A program made the translations under genes and the position numbers. 64,000 bases of DNA from JADJOM01 sp963817435 (GTDB lineage Bacteria; Gemmatimonadota; Gemmatimonadetes; Gemmatimonadales; GWC2-71-9), in the NCBI GenBank assembly GCA_963817435.1, contig CAWFNY010000001.1, positions 1,798,001 to 1,862,000 of the forward strand, given 5' to 3'. Every line of letters begins with the position of its first letter. Position 1 is the stretch's first letter. This document shows positions 26,123 through 35,929 of the stretch, in pieces. The notes under the pieces were generated by a model, which saw nothing but the letters and a program-made list of their open reading frames with translations, had not been told where the DNA came from and searched no databases.

Positions 26123-28013
26123 ATGTGCGGCATAGCCGGAGAGGTTCGATTCGACGGGCAGGCAGCCCGGGGCGATGCGGTGTTCCGCATGGCCGCGGTC
26201 ATCCGCCACCGCGGGCCGGACGACGCCGGGCAGTTCGCGGAGGGGCCGGTGGCATTCGCCCACCAGCGGCTCTCGATCATCGACCTCGCGAGCGGCCACC
26301 AGCCGATGGCCACCGAGCGTTCGGTGATCGTCTTCAACGGCGAGATCTACAACTACATCGAATTGCGGGACGAACTCCGCGCGCGCGGGCACTCCTTCCA
26401 GACGGCGTCGGATACGGAGGTCATCCTCCGGCTGTACGAGGAGTACGGTCCCGAGTGCGTCGCCCGGCTCAACGGCATGTTCGCCTTCGTGCTCTACGAC
26501 CGGCGGGACGGCCAGGTGCTGCTCGCGCGGGACCACTTCGGGGTGAAGCCGCTGTATCTCCACGCGACCGCCGAGCGGCTGCTGTTCGCGTCGGAGATCA
26601 AGGCGCTGCTCGCGGACCCGGGAGTGCGGGCGGCCGCGGACTTCGAGGGAGTGCAGGAATACCTCACCTTCCAGTATGTGCTGGGCGCCCGCACGATGTT
26701 CCAGGGCGTCACCAAGGTCCTGCCCGGCGAATACCACCTCCTCAGCCTGACAACGGGCGCGCATCGCGCGGTGCGCTACTGGGAGCCGCGGTTCCTCACC
26801 GACCATGGCGCACACCGAGAGCTACTTCGTCGAGCAGATCCGCTGGCTGCTCGCCGACGCGGTGCGCCTGCAGATGCGGTCGGACGTGCCGGTGGGCACC
26901 TATCTCAGCGGCGGCATCGACTCGAGCCTGGTCACCGCGCTCGCCTCCCGGGCCGGAACGGGGCCGCTGCAGACCTTCACCGGACGCTTCGACGAGGGGC
27001 CGGAGTTCGACGAGACCGGCTACGCGAGGCTGGTGGCGGAATCCTGCGGAGCCTCGATGCAGATCGTCACCCCGACCGAGGCCGACTTCGTGGATCTGCT
27101 CCCGCGCCTCGTCTATCACATGGATGAGCCGGTCGCCGGCCCCGGGCTCTTTCCGCAGTACATGGTGTCCCGCGAGGCGTCCCGTCACGTGAAGGTGATG
27201 CTGGGCGGCCAGGGTGGCGACGAGATCTTCGGCGGCTACGCGCGCTACCTGGTCGCGTACTTCGAGCAGGCGATCAAGGGCGCCATCCAGGAGACCAACG
27301 AGGGCGCCGAGCACATCGTGTCGCTGGCATCGATTGTCCCCAACCTGCCGGCGCTCAAGCAGTACGTCCCGATGATGCAGCAGTTCTGGCGTACGGGGCT
27401 GTTCGAGGAGATGGACCGGCGCTACTTCCGGCTGGTGGACCGGAGCGGCGGCGCCCTCTCGCTGTTGTCCGGCGACTTCCGGACCGGCTTTCGGCAGGAG
27501 GCGATCTTCGAGCGCTTCCGGGAGGTCTTCAATCATCCCGACACGACCTCCTACTACAACAAGATGACCCACTACGACCTCGTCACGAACCTGCCGGCGC
27601 TGCTGCACGTCGAAGACCGGGTCACCATGGCCTCCTCGCTCGAATCCCGGGTGCCGCTGCTCGACTACCGGCTCGCCGATCTGGTCGCCAGCATGCCTCC
27701 CGGCATGAAGTTCAAGGGCGGGGAGCTCAAGTACGTGCTCAAGCGCGCCATCGGCAGCCTGCTTCCCGAGGCGGTCCTCTCGCGCAAGGACAAAATGGGA
27801 TTCCCGGTGCCGCTGCACCTCTGGGCGCGGGGACGGTCCCGGGATTTCTTCGCCGACGTGCTGCTCTCCCGGCGCTGCCGGGAGCGCGGGCTGTTCGATC
27901 CCGGCGAGGTCGAGAAGCTGATGGCCTACGAGGGTGCCTTCGGCCGCCGCCTCTGGGGCCTGCTCAATCTCGAGCTGTGGTTCCGCACCTTCATCGACGC
28001 ACCGTCGGACTGA
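26123..28013 (+). CDS. asnB: Asparagine synthetase-like glutamine amidotransferase, one frameshift
   Basis: Starts MCGIAGEVRF at 26123, placing the N-terminal nucleophile Cys2 for glutamine hydrolysis; GGGAG-like bases lie ten upstream. The glutaminase half (RHRGPDDAG, QRLSIIDL, FNGEIYNY) joins a synthetase half with the PP-loop SGGIDSS and GGQGGDEIFGGY. The frame breaks once near 26800, just after YWEPRFLTD; removing one base gives continuous sequence of about 630 residues, the family norm. Amidotransferases of this type are regular members of exosortase-A-linked polysaccharide loci, where they may amidate a sugar acid, which would suit the dehydrogenase gene next door; this is inference. 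Confidence 0.85.
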
Positions 28014-28051
28014 CGCCGACGCCACCGCCCGCATTTCGAGGAGTCGAGTAC

Positions 28052-29794
28052 ATGCCGCTCACGTTCGTCGAGGGTCGAGTCAGGGACTGGCAGGTCCGCA
28101 AGATCGCCGTGGTCGGGCCGGGCATCGTCGGGATGCCGATGGCCGCGCTGCTGGCGCAGGCGCGCATCCGGATCGGGCAGGACGAGCCGGCGCGGGTGCT
28201 CGTGGTGCAGCGCAATTCAGCCACCTCCGGCTGGAAGGTCGGGGCGATCAACCAGGGCCGCTCGCCGATCGGCGGCATCGAGCCCGATCTCGACCGGATC
28301 GTGACCGAAACAGTGACGGCGGGTCTCCTCTCGGCGAGCCACGACTATGGCGACCTGTCGGATGCGGACGTGATCCTCATCGCGACCCAGACCGACAAGC
28401 GCGGCAACGCGCCTGACTACGAGCCGCTATTCGAGGCGCTCACCGGCATCGAGGCCGCCCTCGCCGCACGGCCGGCCGGCAACGTGCCGCTGGTGATCTT
28501 CGAGTCCACGCTGGCACCGTCCTCGATGGCCACGGTCGTGCGCGAGCACTTTGCCCGCGCGGGCCTGCGCGAGGGGCAGGACATCCTGCTCGGCAACAGC
28601 CCCAACCGGGTGATGCCAGGCCGGCTGGTCGAGCGGGTCGCGGCCTCCGACAAGGTGGTCGCCGGGCTGCACCGCGATACGCCCGGACTGATCCAGCGGC
28701 TCTACGCGAACATCGTCACCCAGGGCACGCTCCATCCGACCAGCAGCATGACGGCCGAGGTGGTGAAGACCCTCGAGAACGCCTACCGGGACGTGCGCAT
28801 CGCGTTCGCCGCGGAGGTCGCGCGCTACTGCGACGCGCGGGACGTGGACTTCTTCGCGCTGCGGGACCGGGTGAATGCGCGCCTGTCCCAGGAGGACGGC
28901 GCGTCGGGCGACCCCAATGCGGTGCCGAGCGGAGGACTGCTCGTGCCGACGGTGGGGGTTGGGGGGCACTGCCTCCCGAAGGACGGCATCCTGCTCTGGT
29001 GGCGGGCGCTCGAAGCGCGGGTGGACAGCGCGGCGAGCCTGATCCTCGCCTCCCGCACGATCAATGACGAATCCCCGGCCGCGACACTCGCCCTCGCGGA
29101 GGCGCGCTTCGGGCCGCTCAACGGGCGGAGCGTCGCGCTGCTCGGCACCGCCTACCGGTTCAATTCCGAGGACACCCGCAATTCGCCCACGCTGGTGCTC
29201 GCCCGGCTGCTGCTCAATCTCGGGGCGCGGGTCACGCTGCACGATCCATATGTCTATCCCAACGACCAGAACCTGCGCCGCCACGGGCTGGCGGAACTCT
29301 TCACCCGGGATCTCGCGTCGGCGGTACAGCCGGCGGAGATCCTCCTCTTCTGCACGGCGCACCGTGCCTATCTGGAGGAGCGCCCCGCCCTGCTCAAGTC
29401 GGCCCGCCGTGCCACCGGCGTCTTCGACGCCTGCAACCTCTATCGCGCCTCCGACTTCGCGGATGGAAGGCTCGGCTACGCCGGCATCGGCCGCGGCAGC
29501 CAGGGCCCCGATGCGGTGCTGGTGGATGAGGTGTACAGTGGCTTTCGGGCCATGGAGACCGGACTGGCGAATGAGGTGAAGGCCCTGCTCGACTTCCTCA
29601 ACGCGCGGTATGCGGGCGACGACTTCAACCGGGTCCGGTTCGAGGACGTCCAGCACATCGCGGGCACCTGCGTGACGGGCTGCCGCATCGTCGATGCCGG
29701 CCGCACTCCCGCAGCACCCGCAGGCGACGGCTTCGTCTCCCGGCTCGCCACTCTCGCCGCACAGGGTGGTTTGCTCGCGACCCAGGTCTCATGA
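28052..29794 (+). CDS. UDP-glucose/GDP-mannose dehydrogenase family protein with C-terminal extension
   Basis: 580 residues from the ATG at 28052, preceded by GAGGAG. VVGPGIVGMPMA binds NAD, IFESTLAPSSM and GNSPNRVMPG are family motifs, LENAYRDVRIAFAAE forms the central helix, and VGVGGHCLPKD carries the active-site Cys. It should oxidise a nucleotide sugar to its uronic acid. Typical members are near 430 residues. Here about 110 extra residues follow the C-terminal Rossmann domain (from about YAGIGRGSQGPDAVLVDEVY), including GTCVTGCRIVDAG. The function of the extension is unknown. The last bases overlap the next start (ATGA). Confidence 0.88.
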   Translation: MPLTFVEGRVRDWQVRKIAVVGPGIVGMPMAALLAQARIRIGQDEPARVLVVQRNSATSGWKVGAINQGRSPIGGIEPDLDRIVTETVTAGLLSASHDYGDLSDADVILIATQTDKRGNAPDYEPLFEALTGIEAALAARPAGNVPLVIFESTLAPSSMATVVREHFARAGLREGQDILLGNSPNRVMPGRLVERVAASDKVVAGLHRDTPGLIQRLYANIVTQGTLHPTSSMTAEVVKTLENAYRDVRIAFAAEVARYCDARDVDFFALRDRVNARLSQEDGASGDPNAVPSGGLLVPTVGVGGHCLPKDGILLWWRALEARVDSAASLILASRTINDESPAATLALAEARFGPLNGRSVALLGTAYRFNSEDTRNSPTLVLARLLLNLGARVTLHDPYVYPNDQNLRRHGLAELFTRDLASAVQPAEILLFCTAHRAYLEERPALLKSARRATGVFDACNLYRASDFADGRLGYAGIGRGSQGPDAVLVDEVYSGFRAMETGLANEVKALLDFLNARYAGDDFNRVRFEDVQHIAGTCVTGCRIVDAGRTPAAPAGDGFVSRLATLAAQGGLLATQVS

Positions 29795-31308
29795 TGGATC
29801 GTGCGGCGGCTCCAGACGGTGGCCCCGCGGACGATGCGGCTGGCGGGGCCGGGCCGCGGCTCGCGCTGTGGACTTCGCTGCTGCTCACCCTGGCCGTCGC
29901 GCTGCCGAGGATCGTCACGACCAGCGTCTCGATCGATGAGGCCTATTCGATGGACACGGCGGGCCGGAGCATCGCCGGCACGCTCCACCAGGCCACCCAT
30001 TTCGAGTTGCAGCCGCCGCTCTATTTCCTGGTGCTGAATCTCTGGCTCAGTATCCACCGGAGTCCGGAGTTCGCCCGGCTGCTGTCCCTGGGATTCGTGC
30101 TCCTCACGCTGGTGCTGCTCTACCGCATCGGCCGCCGGCTCGGCGGCGATCTCGCGCCGGCCCTGCTTCCGCTGCTCGCGGCACTGACGGCACCGGTGGC
30201 CTGGAATGCAATGACGGCGCGCGGGTACGGACTCACGCTGCTCCTCCTCGCGGTCTGCTGCTACGGCTTCGTCGGGCTGTGGTGCAGCGACCGGCCGGCG
30301 TCGCGCTGGGACCTGCCGCTCTTCATCGCCGGCGGGGTCGCCGCCATCTACAGCTTCTACTACAGCGGCTTCGCCGTGGCGGGGCTGGTCGCGGCGGCGA
30401 TGGTCAGCGGCCGCCGGCGGCGTGAACTCGCGATCGCCATGACCGCCATGGTGATCATCGTCCTGCCGCTGATCCCCGAGGTCTTCGCCCAGGCCAGTGC
30501 CCATCCGACTCAGCCGGAGGGCGACACCCGCCCGCCGCAGGTGGGGACCTTCCTGATCGCCCGGAGCTTCGGCCTGCTCTTCTGGAGCGGCCAGCTTCAC
30601 CACACCGCGGGCCTCGTCCTGCTGGCGGTCTGGGTGGTGGCGCTGGGATCCCTGTGGGCGTCCGAGGCCCCACCGCGCTGGAGGCCCAGGGACATGCTGT
30701 GGCTGGTGGCGGCGATCCTGCCGTGGCTGTGCCTGCTGGGCCTCGAGCAGTCGGGAGCCGCGCTCGTCCTGCCGCGCCACCGGGTGGTGCTGCTGCCGGG
30801 CATGCTCATCCTGCTGGTGATGATCCTCGATCAGATCCGCCGGCCGAAGCGCCGCAGGGTGGCTGCGGGGCTGACGCTGCTGTTGTTCGCGCTCCTCTTC
30901 GCCAGCTATCAGCGCAATCAGGAAATCTTCGACTGGCGCGCAGCGGCCGGCGTCATCGCCTCGCGGGAGGTGGCCGGAGAACCGGTGCTCGTGTTCACCT
31001 CCGATGGCCTCCTCCCCCTCCGCTGGATCTATGACGGACCGAATCGTCTCGTGGCCCTTCCGGCCGACCCGGATCTCGAGCGCTACGACCCGAGCGAGCG
31101 GTACCTGCGCGACAGCAGCGTGGTCCGGCAGCGTATCGAGTCGGTGGTCGGGCCGGGGCAGAGCTTCTGGCTGGTGCGCCGGCAGTGGCTCCCGCCCGTA
31201 GCGGGCGATTCCCTGCTCACCCAGTATGCCAGCCGCGAGACCGACCAGACCGGCGAGTGGAAGGTGCAGGGCATCGAGGTCCTCCGTTTGCGCCGGCGAA
31301 CCAACTGA
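29791..31308 (+). CDS. GT39/ArnT-like membrane glycosyltransferase
   Basis: 505 residues with about ten hydrophobic helices. The first loop after helix 1 contains SIDEAYSMD, the acidic motif expected for polyprenyl-phosphate-sugar-dependent membrane transferases, and HFELQPPLYF just after it is a usual companion. The C-terminal ~100 residues are soluble and periplasmic. It overlaps the dehydrogenase gene by four bases and precedes a second GT39-like gene, so both belong to the same operon. It would transfer a sugar from a lipid carrier outside the membrane. Confidence 0.78.
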   Translation: MMDRAAAPDGGPADDAAGGAGPRLALWTSLLLTLAVALPRIVTTSVSIDEAYSMDTAGRSIAGTLHQATHFELQPPLYFLVLNLWLSIHRSPEFARLLSLGFVLLTLVLLYRIGRRLGGDLAPALLPLLAALTAPVAWNAMTARGYGLTLLLLAVCCYGFVGLWCSDRPASRWDLPLFIAGGVAAIYSFYYSGFAVAGLVAAAMVSGRRRRELAIAMTAMVIIVLPLIPEVFAQASAHPTQPEGDTRPPQVGTFLIARSFGLLFWSGQLHHTAGLVLLAVWVVALGSLWASEAPPRWRPRDMLWLVAAILPWLCLLGLEQSGAALVLPRHRVVLLPGMLILLVMILDQIRRPKRRRVAAGLTLLLFALLFASYQRNQEIFDWRAAAGVIASREVAGEPVLVFTSDGLLPLRWIYDGPNRLVALPADPDLERYDPSERYLRDSSVVRQRIESVVGPGQSFWLVRRQWLPPVAGDSLLTQYASRETDQTGEWKVQGIEVLRLRRRTN

Positions 31309-31314
31309 GGCGGG

Positions 31315-32826
31315 ATGAGCCCCACAATGTCACGCCAGCACATCCGCCTCCTGTTCGTCCTGCTCCTCTGCTGCGACGCGGCGATCCGGGCCATCGACCT
31401 GTGGCGGCCGGTCGACGGGCACATCCGCGAGTCGTGGCGCGAGACGGATGTGTCGACGGTCGCGCGCAACTTCGATCGCGAGGGGATGAACATCCTCTAC
31501 CCCCGCATCGACTGGCGGGGTGACGGGCCCGGGTACCTGGAGATGGAGTTCCCGCTCTACCCGTGGGCCATCGCCGCCTGCGACCGGATCTTCGGATACC
31601 ACGAGGTGACGGGGCGGCTCATCTCCTACGCGCTCTCCCTCGCCACGCTCGCGGTGTTTCTCGCGCTCGCCCTGGAGACCCTGCCCGGCTGGGCCGCGGT
31701 GATGGCGGGTCTCTTCTGGGTGCTCAATCCGCTCGAGATCCGGCTCGCCAACGCAATCCAGCCCGAGCCGCTGATGTTCTTCTGCTACGTGGCGGCGGTC
31801 TACTGCTTCCGTCGCTGGCTCCTCGGGGAGGAACGGCGCTGGTTCATCCTGGGCGTACTGAGCACCGCGCTCGCCCTGCTTGGCAAACTCCCCGCGCTGC
31901 ACCTGGGGATTCTCTTCATGGCGCTGCTGCTGCTCAAGGACGGCGTCGCCGCGCTGCGCCGGCCCGCGGTCTGGGGCTTCGCCGTACTCGCCGTGGCGCC
32001 GGCGCTGCTCTGGTACGATCACGCCCACCAGCTCTGGCTGCAGTACGGCAACTCGTTCGGCATCTCGAACGAGTACCACTGGATCGGCTGGGACTTCTTC
32101 ACCGACCCGAGCTTCGCGCTGGGGATCCTCCGCATGGAGATGGAGGCGATCTGGATGCCGACCGGGGTGCTGGTCGCGCTCTTCGCCCTGACGCGCCGGC
32201 CGTGGAGCGAAGGAGTGACCATCGCCCTCTGGTGGCTGGGGGCGGTGTTCCTGCTCTATCTCGTCGCCGCCCGCACCACGGGCGACCGGTGGGCGATGTA
32301 CTACCACATCGTCTCCCTGCCCGCCGCGGCTTTGCTGTTCGGCGCGGGAGCGGAGGCCATTCGGCTGCGCGCCGAACGGCTCCCGCTGCTCAAGCTGGCG
32401 GGCATCGGGGCGGTGCTCCTCACGCTGGCCTTCGAAGCGCGGCAGATCCACCGCGACCTGCATCCGGCGGGATACGTCCCGCGCTACGAGACGGCGAAGC
32501 GTTTCGTGCGGTTCGTGCCGGAGGGAGACCTGATCCTGGCGAGCGGCGGCCCCTGCGTGGAACAGGGGCACGAGGTGGCGTACAACATCCCCTACTGGTT
32601 CTACTGGATGGACCGGAAGGGATTCAACGTCTGCCGCGGCGAGCAGTCGCTGGAGGCGGTCTCGAAGTTCAGGGCACGGGGGGCGCGGTTCTTCGTGGCG
32701 GAACGTCCGGCGCTCGCATCGATGCCGGGCTTCGAGAAGCAGTTGCGGGCCACCTATCCGGTCCTCGATGAGACTCCGTCGGCGATCCTGTTCGATCTGC
32801 GGCGCCCTGCGGCGAGCGGCAACTGA
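31315..32826 (+). CDS. GT39-like membrane glycosyltransferase
   Basis: 503 residues, many membrane helices. The loop after helix 1 holds SWRETDVSTVARNF (Glu-Thr-Asp acidic motif) and GYLEMEFPLYPW, and the region PLEIRLANAIQPEPLMFFC is typical of the PMT-like fold. The soluble C-terminus ends near AILFDLRRP. It starts six bases after the previous stop. An upstream GTG is not needed; the proposed start includes MSPTMSRQ, and the second Met is an alternative. It is last in its operon, and the next gene is convergent 56 bases on. Confidence 0.75.
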   Translation: MSPTMSRQHIRLLFVLLLCCDAAIRAIDLWRPVDGHIRESWRETDVSTVARNFDREGMNILYPRIDWRGDGPGYLEMEFPLYPWAIAACDRIFGYHEVTGRLISYALSLATLAVFLALALETLPGWAAVMAGLFWVLNPLEIRLANAIQPEPLMFFCYVAAVYCFRRWLLGEERRWFILGVLSTALALLGKLPALHLGILFMALLLLKDGVAALRRPAVWGFAVLAVAPALLWYDHAHQLWLQYGNSFGISNEYHWIGWDFFTDPSFALGILRMEMEAIWMPTGVLVALFALTRRPWSEGVTIALWWLGAVFLLYLVAARTTGDRWAMYYHIVSLPAAALLFGAGAEAIRLRAERLPLLKLAGIGAVLLTLAFEARQIHRDLHPAGYVPRYETAKRFVRFVPEGDLILASGGPCVEQGHEVAYNIPYWFYWMDRKGFNVCRGEQSLEAVSKFRARGARFFVAERPALASMPGFEKQLRATYPVLDETPSAILFDLRRPAASGN

Positions 32827-32882
32827 CCCGTTCGTCAGGATGTGAGGTTCGTGGCAGCGTGCCTCGCGGCGCGGCGGGCGCC

Positions 32883-34556
32883 CTACCTCGTCCAGGCGCG
32901 CTTCGGGGTCGACTGGACGTAGTAGTTCAGATCGCTGCAGGCATCTTGCCCCGCGGGCGCCCCCTCCACATGGAACTGATATAGCCGGCCATAGGGCGGG
33001 AAGCGGCGCAGCACCTCGAAGTAGGTACAGTTGGCCAGCAGCTTGGGTGCGAGCTTTTCGAGCTCCACATTGGTCAAGCGGGTCACCACCACGTAGTCGA
33101 TCTTCTTCTCGTGCAGGTAGGCGCGGAAGGTGGAGTCGGGCATGCCGGTCACGATCTGATCGTGCTGGACGACATGCCGGGTGTGATAGGCGAACGCCGC
33201 CTCCCGCTCCACCAGGAACCGCGCATCCGCCGGCAGGCTGTCCCGCGCGAAGGTGACCGCGGCGAAGAAGCTGCGCTGATCGGGGTCGTAACAGTGACCG
33301 TCGGTCCACGGGGTGCCGCGGTTGCAGGTCGACATCAATTCGAGGTTGCTCACCGTCGGAGGCACCGCCGCGACAATGACGGCGCCAAGAAGTCCGAGGC
33401 TGAGCCCGATCGCCAGGCGCGGCAGCTTCCTCCCGATCACCGCGTATGCGCCGAGGACCAGCGTGAGCAGCACGAAGGGCTGGATCGGGATGAAGAAGCG
33501 CCGTGGCCCCCAGGGCCACACGGCGATGAGCCCGAGATAGAACAGCAGGTAGAGGCCCATGGCCGGCAGCGGACGCCGCAGCGCGATCAGCCCCATGAGC
33601 CCGAAGATCACAGTCATGGCCAGCCAGAGCAGGTTGTCCGCCACGGTGCCATTCACCCGAACCAGCGGCAGCATCGCCGGCACCGTACCCATGACCTGCT
33701 CACGGATGCGCCCGGCCACTTTGGTCCCGATCGTGGCGACCCGCGACTGCGAGGAGTCCGCGGGCTGCAGTTGCGCTTCCGCATCCGCGACGTAGGAGCG
33801 GCCGACAACCTGTTCGTGATTGACGGCAGTGAAGACGGCCCAGCTTCCGAGCAGGATGACGGCGGCGGCGGAGTAGATGGTGAGCGCCCGCCAGGCCCGA
33901 TCCAGCGCGAAGCTGAGGCCGACCGCGCCGATGAGCGTGACGCCGATACTCCGGGTGAACGCAGCAACGATCGCTGTCACGCCAGCCAGGACCAGAAACC
34001 GGCGGTCCTCGCGGCCCCGGATCAGGGCCCAGAAGGTGACCGAGGTCCAGAACCAGAACGCCGCCTCCGACATCACCCGCCCGGCGTAGGAAATCAGGAA
34101 CGGATTCACCGCGACGGCCGCGAGGGTCGCCAGGGCGAGCCACGAGGGCAGGAGCCGGCGGGCGGTGTCGAAAAACGCCAGGAGGCCGAGAGTGGACAGC
34201 ACCATCGCCAGCGCGAATGCCGCCGTCTCGCTGTCGCCGGTGACCAGGTTGGAGAGCGCGATGAGGGCGGGCCAGGCGGGGGGATACTGCCCGTGCATCG
34301 GCGACCCGATGCGGAAGGTCTCCCGATAGGAGAGGTGACCGAGTTCCCGGCCGAGCAGCATGTACAGCGCATCGTCGTTGCTGTGCGTCACCCCGGCGTT
34401 GCGGCTCTCCCAGGCGAGCACGGCGTGAGTGAGGATGAACGCCGCGGCGATCACCCACACCCAGAGCGGTAGCGCCACAGCCCGGCCGGCGGGCCCGAGC
34501 CGCGACCCGGTCGGGGTGCCTGCTGGCACCGGCTCGGTCTCAAGCGGAAGCGCCAT
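32883..34556 (-). CDS. GT39-like membrane glycosyltransferase
   Basis: 557 residues. The first extracytoplasmic loop has THSNDDALYMLLG (Asp-Asp motif) and HGQYPPAWPALIAL, then about ten helices; ALIRGREDRRFLV is a cytoplasmic loop. The C-terminal ~150 residues are soluble, with several cysteines (CNRGTPWTDGHC). It overlaps the preceding GT4 gene by 17 bases, so the two are co-expressed. The function is expected to match other lipid-linked-sugar-dependent membrane transferases; the substrate is unknown. Confidence 0.75.
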   Translation of the reverse strand: MALPLETEPVPAGTPTGSRLGPAGRAVALPLWVWVIAAAFILTHAVLAWESRNAGVTHSNDDALYMLLGRELGHLSYRETFRIGSPMHGQYPPAWPALIALSNLVTGDSETAAFALAMVLSTLGLLAFFDTARRLLPSWLALATLAAVAVNPFLISYAGRVMSEAAFWFWTSVTFWALIRGREDRRFLVLAGVTAIVAAFTRSIGVTLIGAVGLSFALDRAWRALTIYSAAAVILLGSWAVFTAVNHEQVVGRSYVADAEAQLQPADSSQSRVATIGTKVAGRIREQVMGTVPAMLPLVRVNGTVADNLLWLAMTVIFGLMGLIALRRPLPAMGLYLLFYLGLIAVWPWGPRRFFIPIQPFVLLTLVLGAYAVIGRKLPRLAIGLSLGLLGAVIVAAVPPTVSNLELMSTCNRGTPWTDGHCYDPDQRSFFAAVTFARDSLPADARFLVEREAAFAYHTRHVVQHDQIVTGMPDSTFRAYLHEKKIDYVVVTRLTNVELEKLAPKLLANCTYFEVLRRFPPYGRLYQFHVEGAPAGQDACSDLNYYVQSTPKRAWTR

Positions 34557-35754
34557 GGGTCACGCTGTCGTAGAGATCGCTCAGACGCGCCGCACAGAGG
34601 CGCGTGTCGGAATGGCCGAGGATCTGCTCCCGGAGTTCCAGCCCCTCCCGCGTGAGGGCGGCAGGCTCGTCGAAGTACCGCTCCAGCCGCTCGGCGATCG
34701 CACCGGCGTCCCGCTCCGGTACCAGCCGATCGGCCCAGGCACCGAAGGTGTAGGGGATATCCGAGTGCCGCGTCGCCACGACCGGCATCGCGGTCGCCAT
34801 CATCTGGGACACCACCGCTGGAGACCCCTCCGAGTCCCCGTCCGCCGCCGTGACACTCGGCGCCACGAAGACGTGGCAGTCGAGCGCGAGTGCGATGAGG
34901 TCCTTGAAGGTGAGCCAGCCGTGCAGGGTAGTCTCCCCCTTCAGTCCCAGCCGGTCCAGCGCGCCGAGGATCTCCGCCTTCGTCTCCGCATCGCCGGGGC
35001 GGCTCACGGCATCCCCGACCAGATGCAGTTCGAGCGGTACCCCGCGCTGCTTGAGCCGGCTGACCGCATCGATCAGGTAGACGCACCCCTTCTTCTCCCG
35101 GAAGGTGCCGGAGAAGAGGATCTTGAGTGGCCCTCCCGGTCTCATCACCCGCGGCCGATAGGGGAGCCCCTCGGCGTCCACACACATCGCATGGATCGTG
35201 AGCTTCTCCCGGGGGCAGCCAAGCTGTTCGAGGCTGGCCGCCATCCACGGACCCAGGGCCAGGACCCGGGTCGCCCGCGCGAACACCGGAGCGTATCGAT
35301 CCCGCCACTCGGGCCTGCGACCGAGCACGTACACGTCCGCGCCGTAGAAGCTCACCAGCCAGGGCACATCCACCGCATCCGCAATCGGGAGATCGCCCGC
35401 GGCGACGTAGCCCAGATGGGAGTGGAAGGCGATCGGGTCATAGCGCTTGAGCAACCGGGCATCGGGTGGGTACAGCCGGCGGGGACCAAGCTTCCTCCAG
35501 ACCCTGCGGTCGAGCCGCTCGGGGTCGAGGTGGATTGCCTCCAGGTCGGGGAACTCGTCCCGGTTTTCCAGGCTCCTGCACACCACCACCGGCCGGTGCC
35601 GGGGCACGAAGCGCATGTGGTCGTAGAACCAGTTCTGGGTCCGTGCGACGAACCGGTCGATGCGTTCGAGCACCACCGGCAGGGTGGCAGGAGAGCTGGC
35701 GCCCAGGCTCGGGGAGCCGGAGCTGGCGGTGGCAATCTCGGATGTCATTGGCAT
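34540..35754 (-). CDS. GT4-family glycosyltransferase (WcaL-like)
   Basis: 404 residues of a GT-B fold enzyme. HSHLGYVAAG and VSFYGADVYVLG form the N-terminal domain, ILFSGTFREKKGCVYLIDAV starts the nucleotide-binding domain, and FVAPSVTAADGDSEGSPAVV leads into QMMATAMPVVATRHSDIPY. Retaining GT4 enzymes usually have EX7E here; in this protein the second Glu is Gln (EGSPAVVSQ). It resembles colanic-acid WcaL-type transferases by motif order. It is the first gene of a two-gene minus operon diverging from the Wzx operon. Confidence 0.82.
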   Translation of the reverse strand: MPMTSEIATASSGSPSLGASSPATLPVVLERIDRFVARTQNWFYDHMRFVPRHRPVVVCRSLENRDEFPDLEAIHLDPERLDRRVWRKLGPRRLYPPDARLLKRYDPIAFHSHLGYVAAGDLPIADAVDVPWLVSFYGADVYVLGRRPEWRDRYAPVFARATRVLALGPWMAASLEQLGCPREKLTIHAMCVDAEGLPYRPRVMRPGGPLKILFSGTFREKKGCVYLIDAVSRLKQRGVPLELHLVGDAVSRPGDAETKAEILGALDRLGLKGETTLHGWLTFKDLIALALDCHVFVAPSVTAADGDSEGSPAVVSQMMATAMPVVATRHSDIPYTFGAWADRLVPERDAGAIAERLERYFDEPAALTREGLELREQILGHSDTRLCAARLSDLYDSVTHGASA

Positions 35755-35929
35755 TCTGGGTGTATCATATCAATGTCTATGCCACCTGCCGGGTGCTCAA
35801 AGCGGGTCGCCAGCTTGGGGAAAGACCCGGAGCGATACCCAGCGGAATCGGCTATGTTGCGTCATCGCAACATCACGCATCGACCGGCCGCACCGCAATG
35901 GCCCTGGATTTGCCAAGCCCGAGCCTCAT

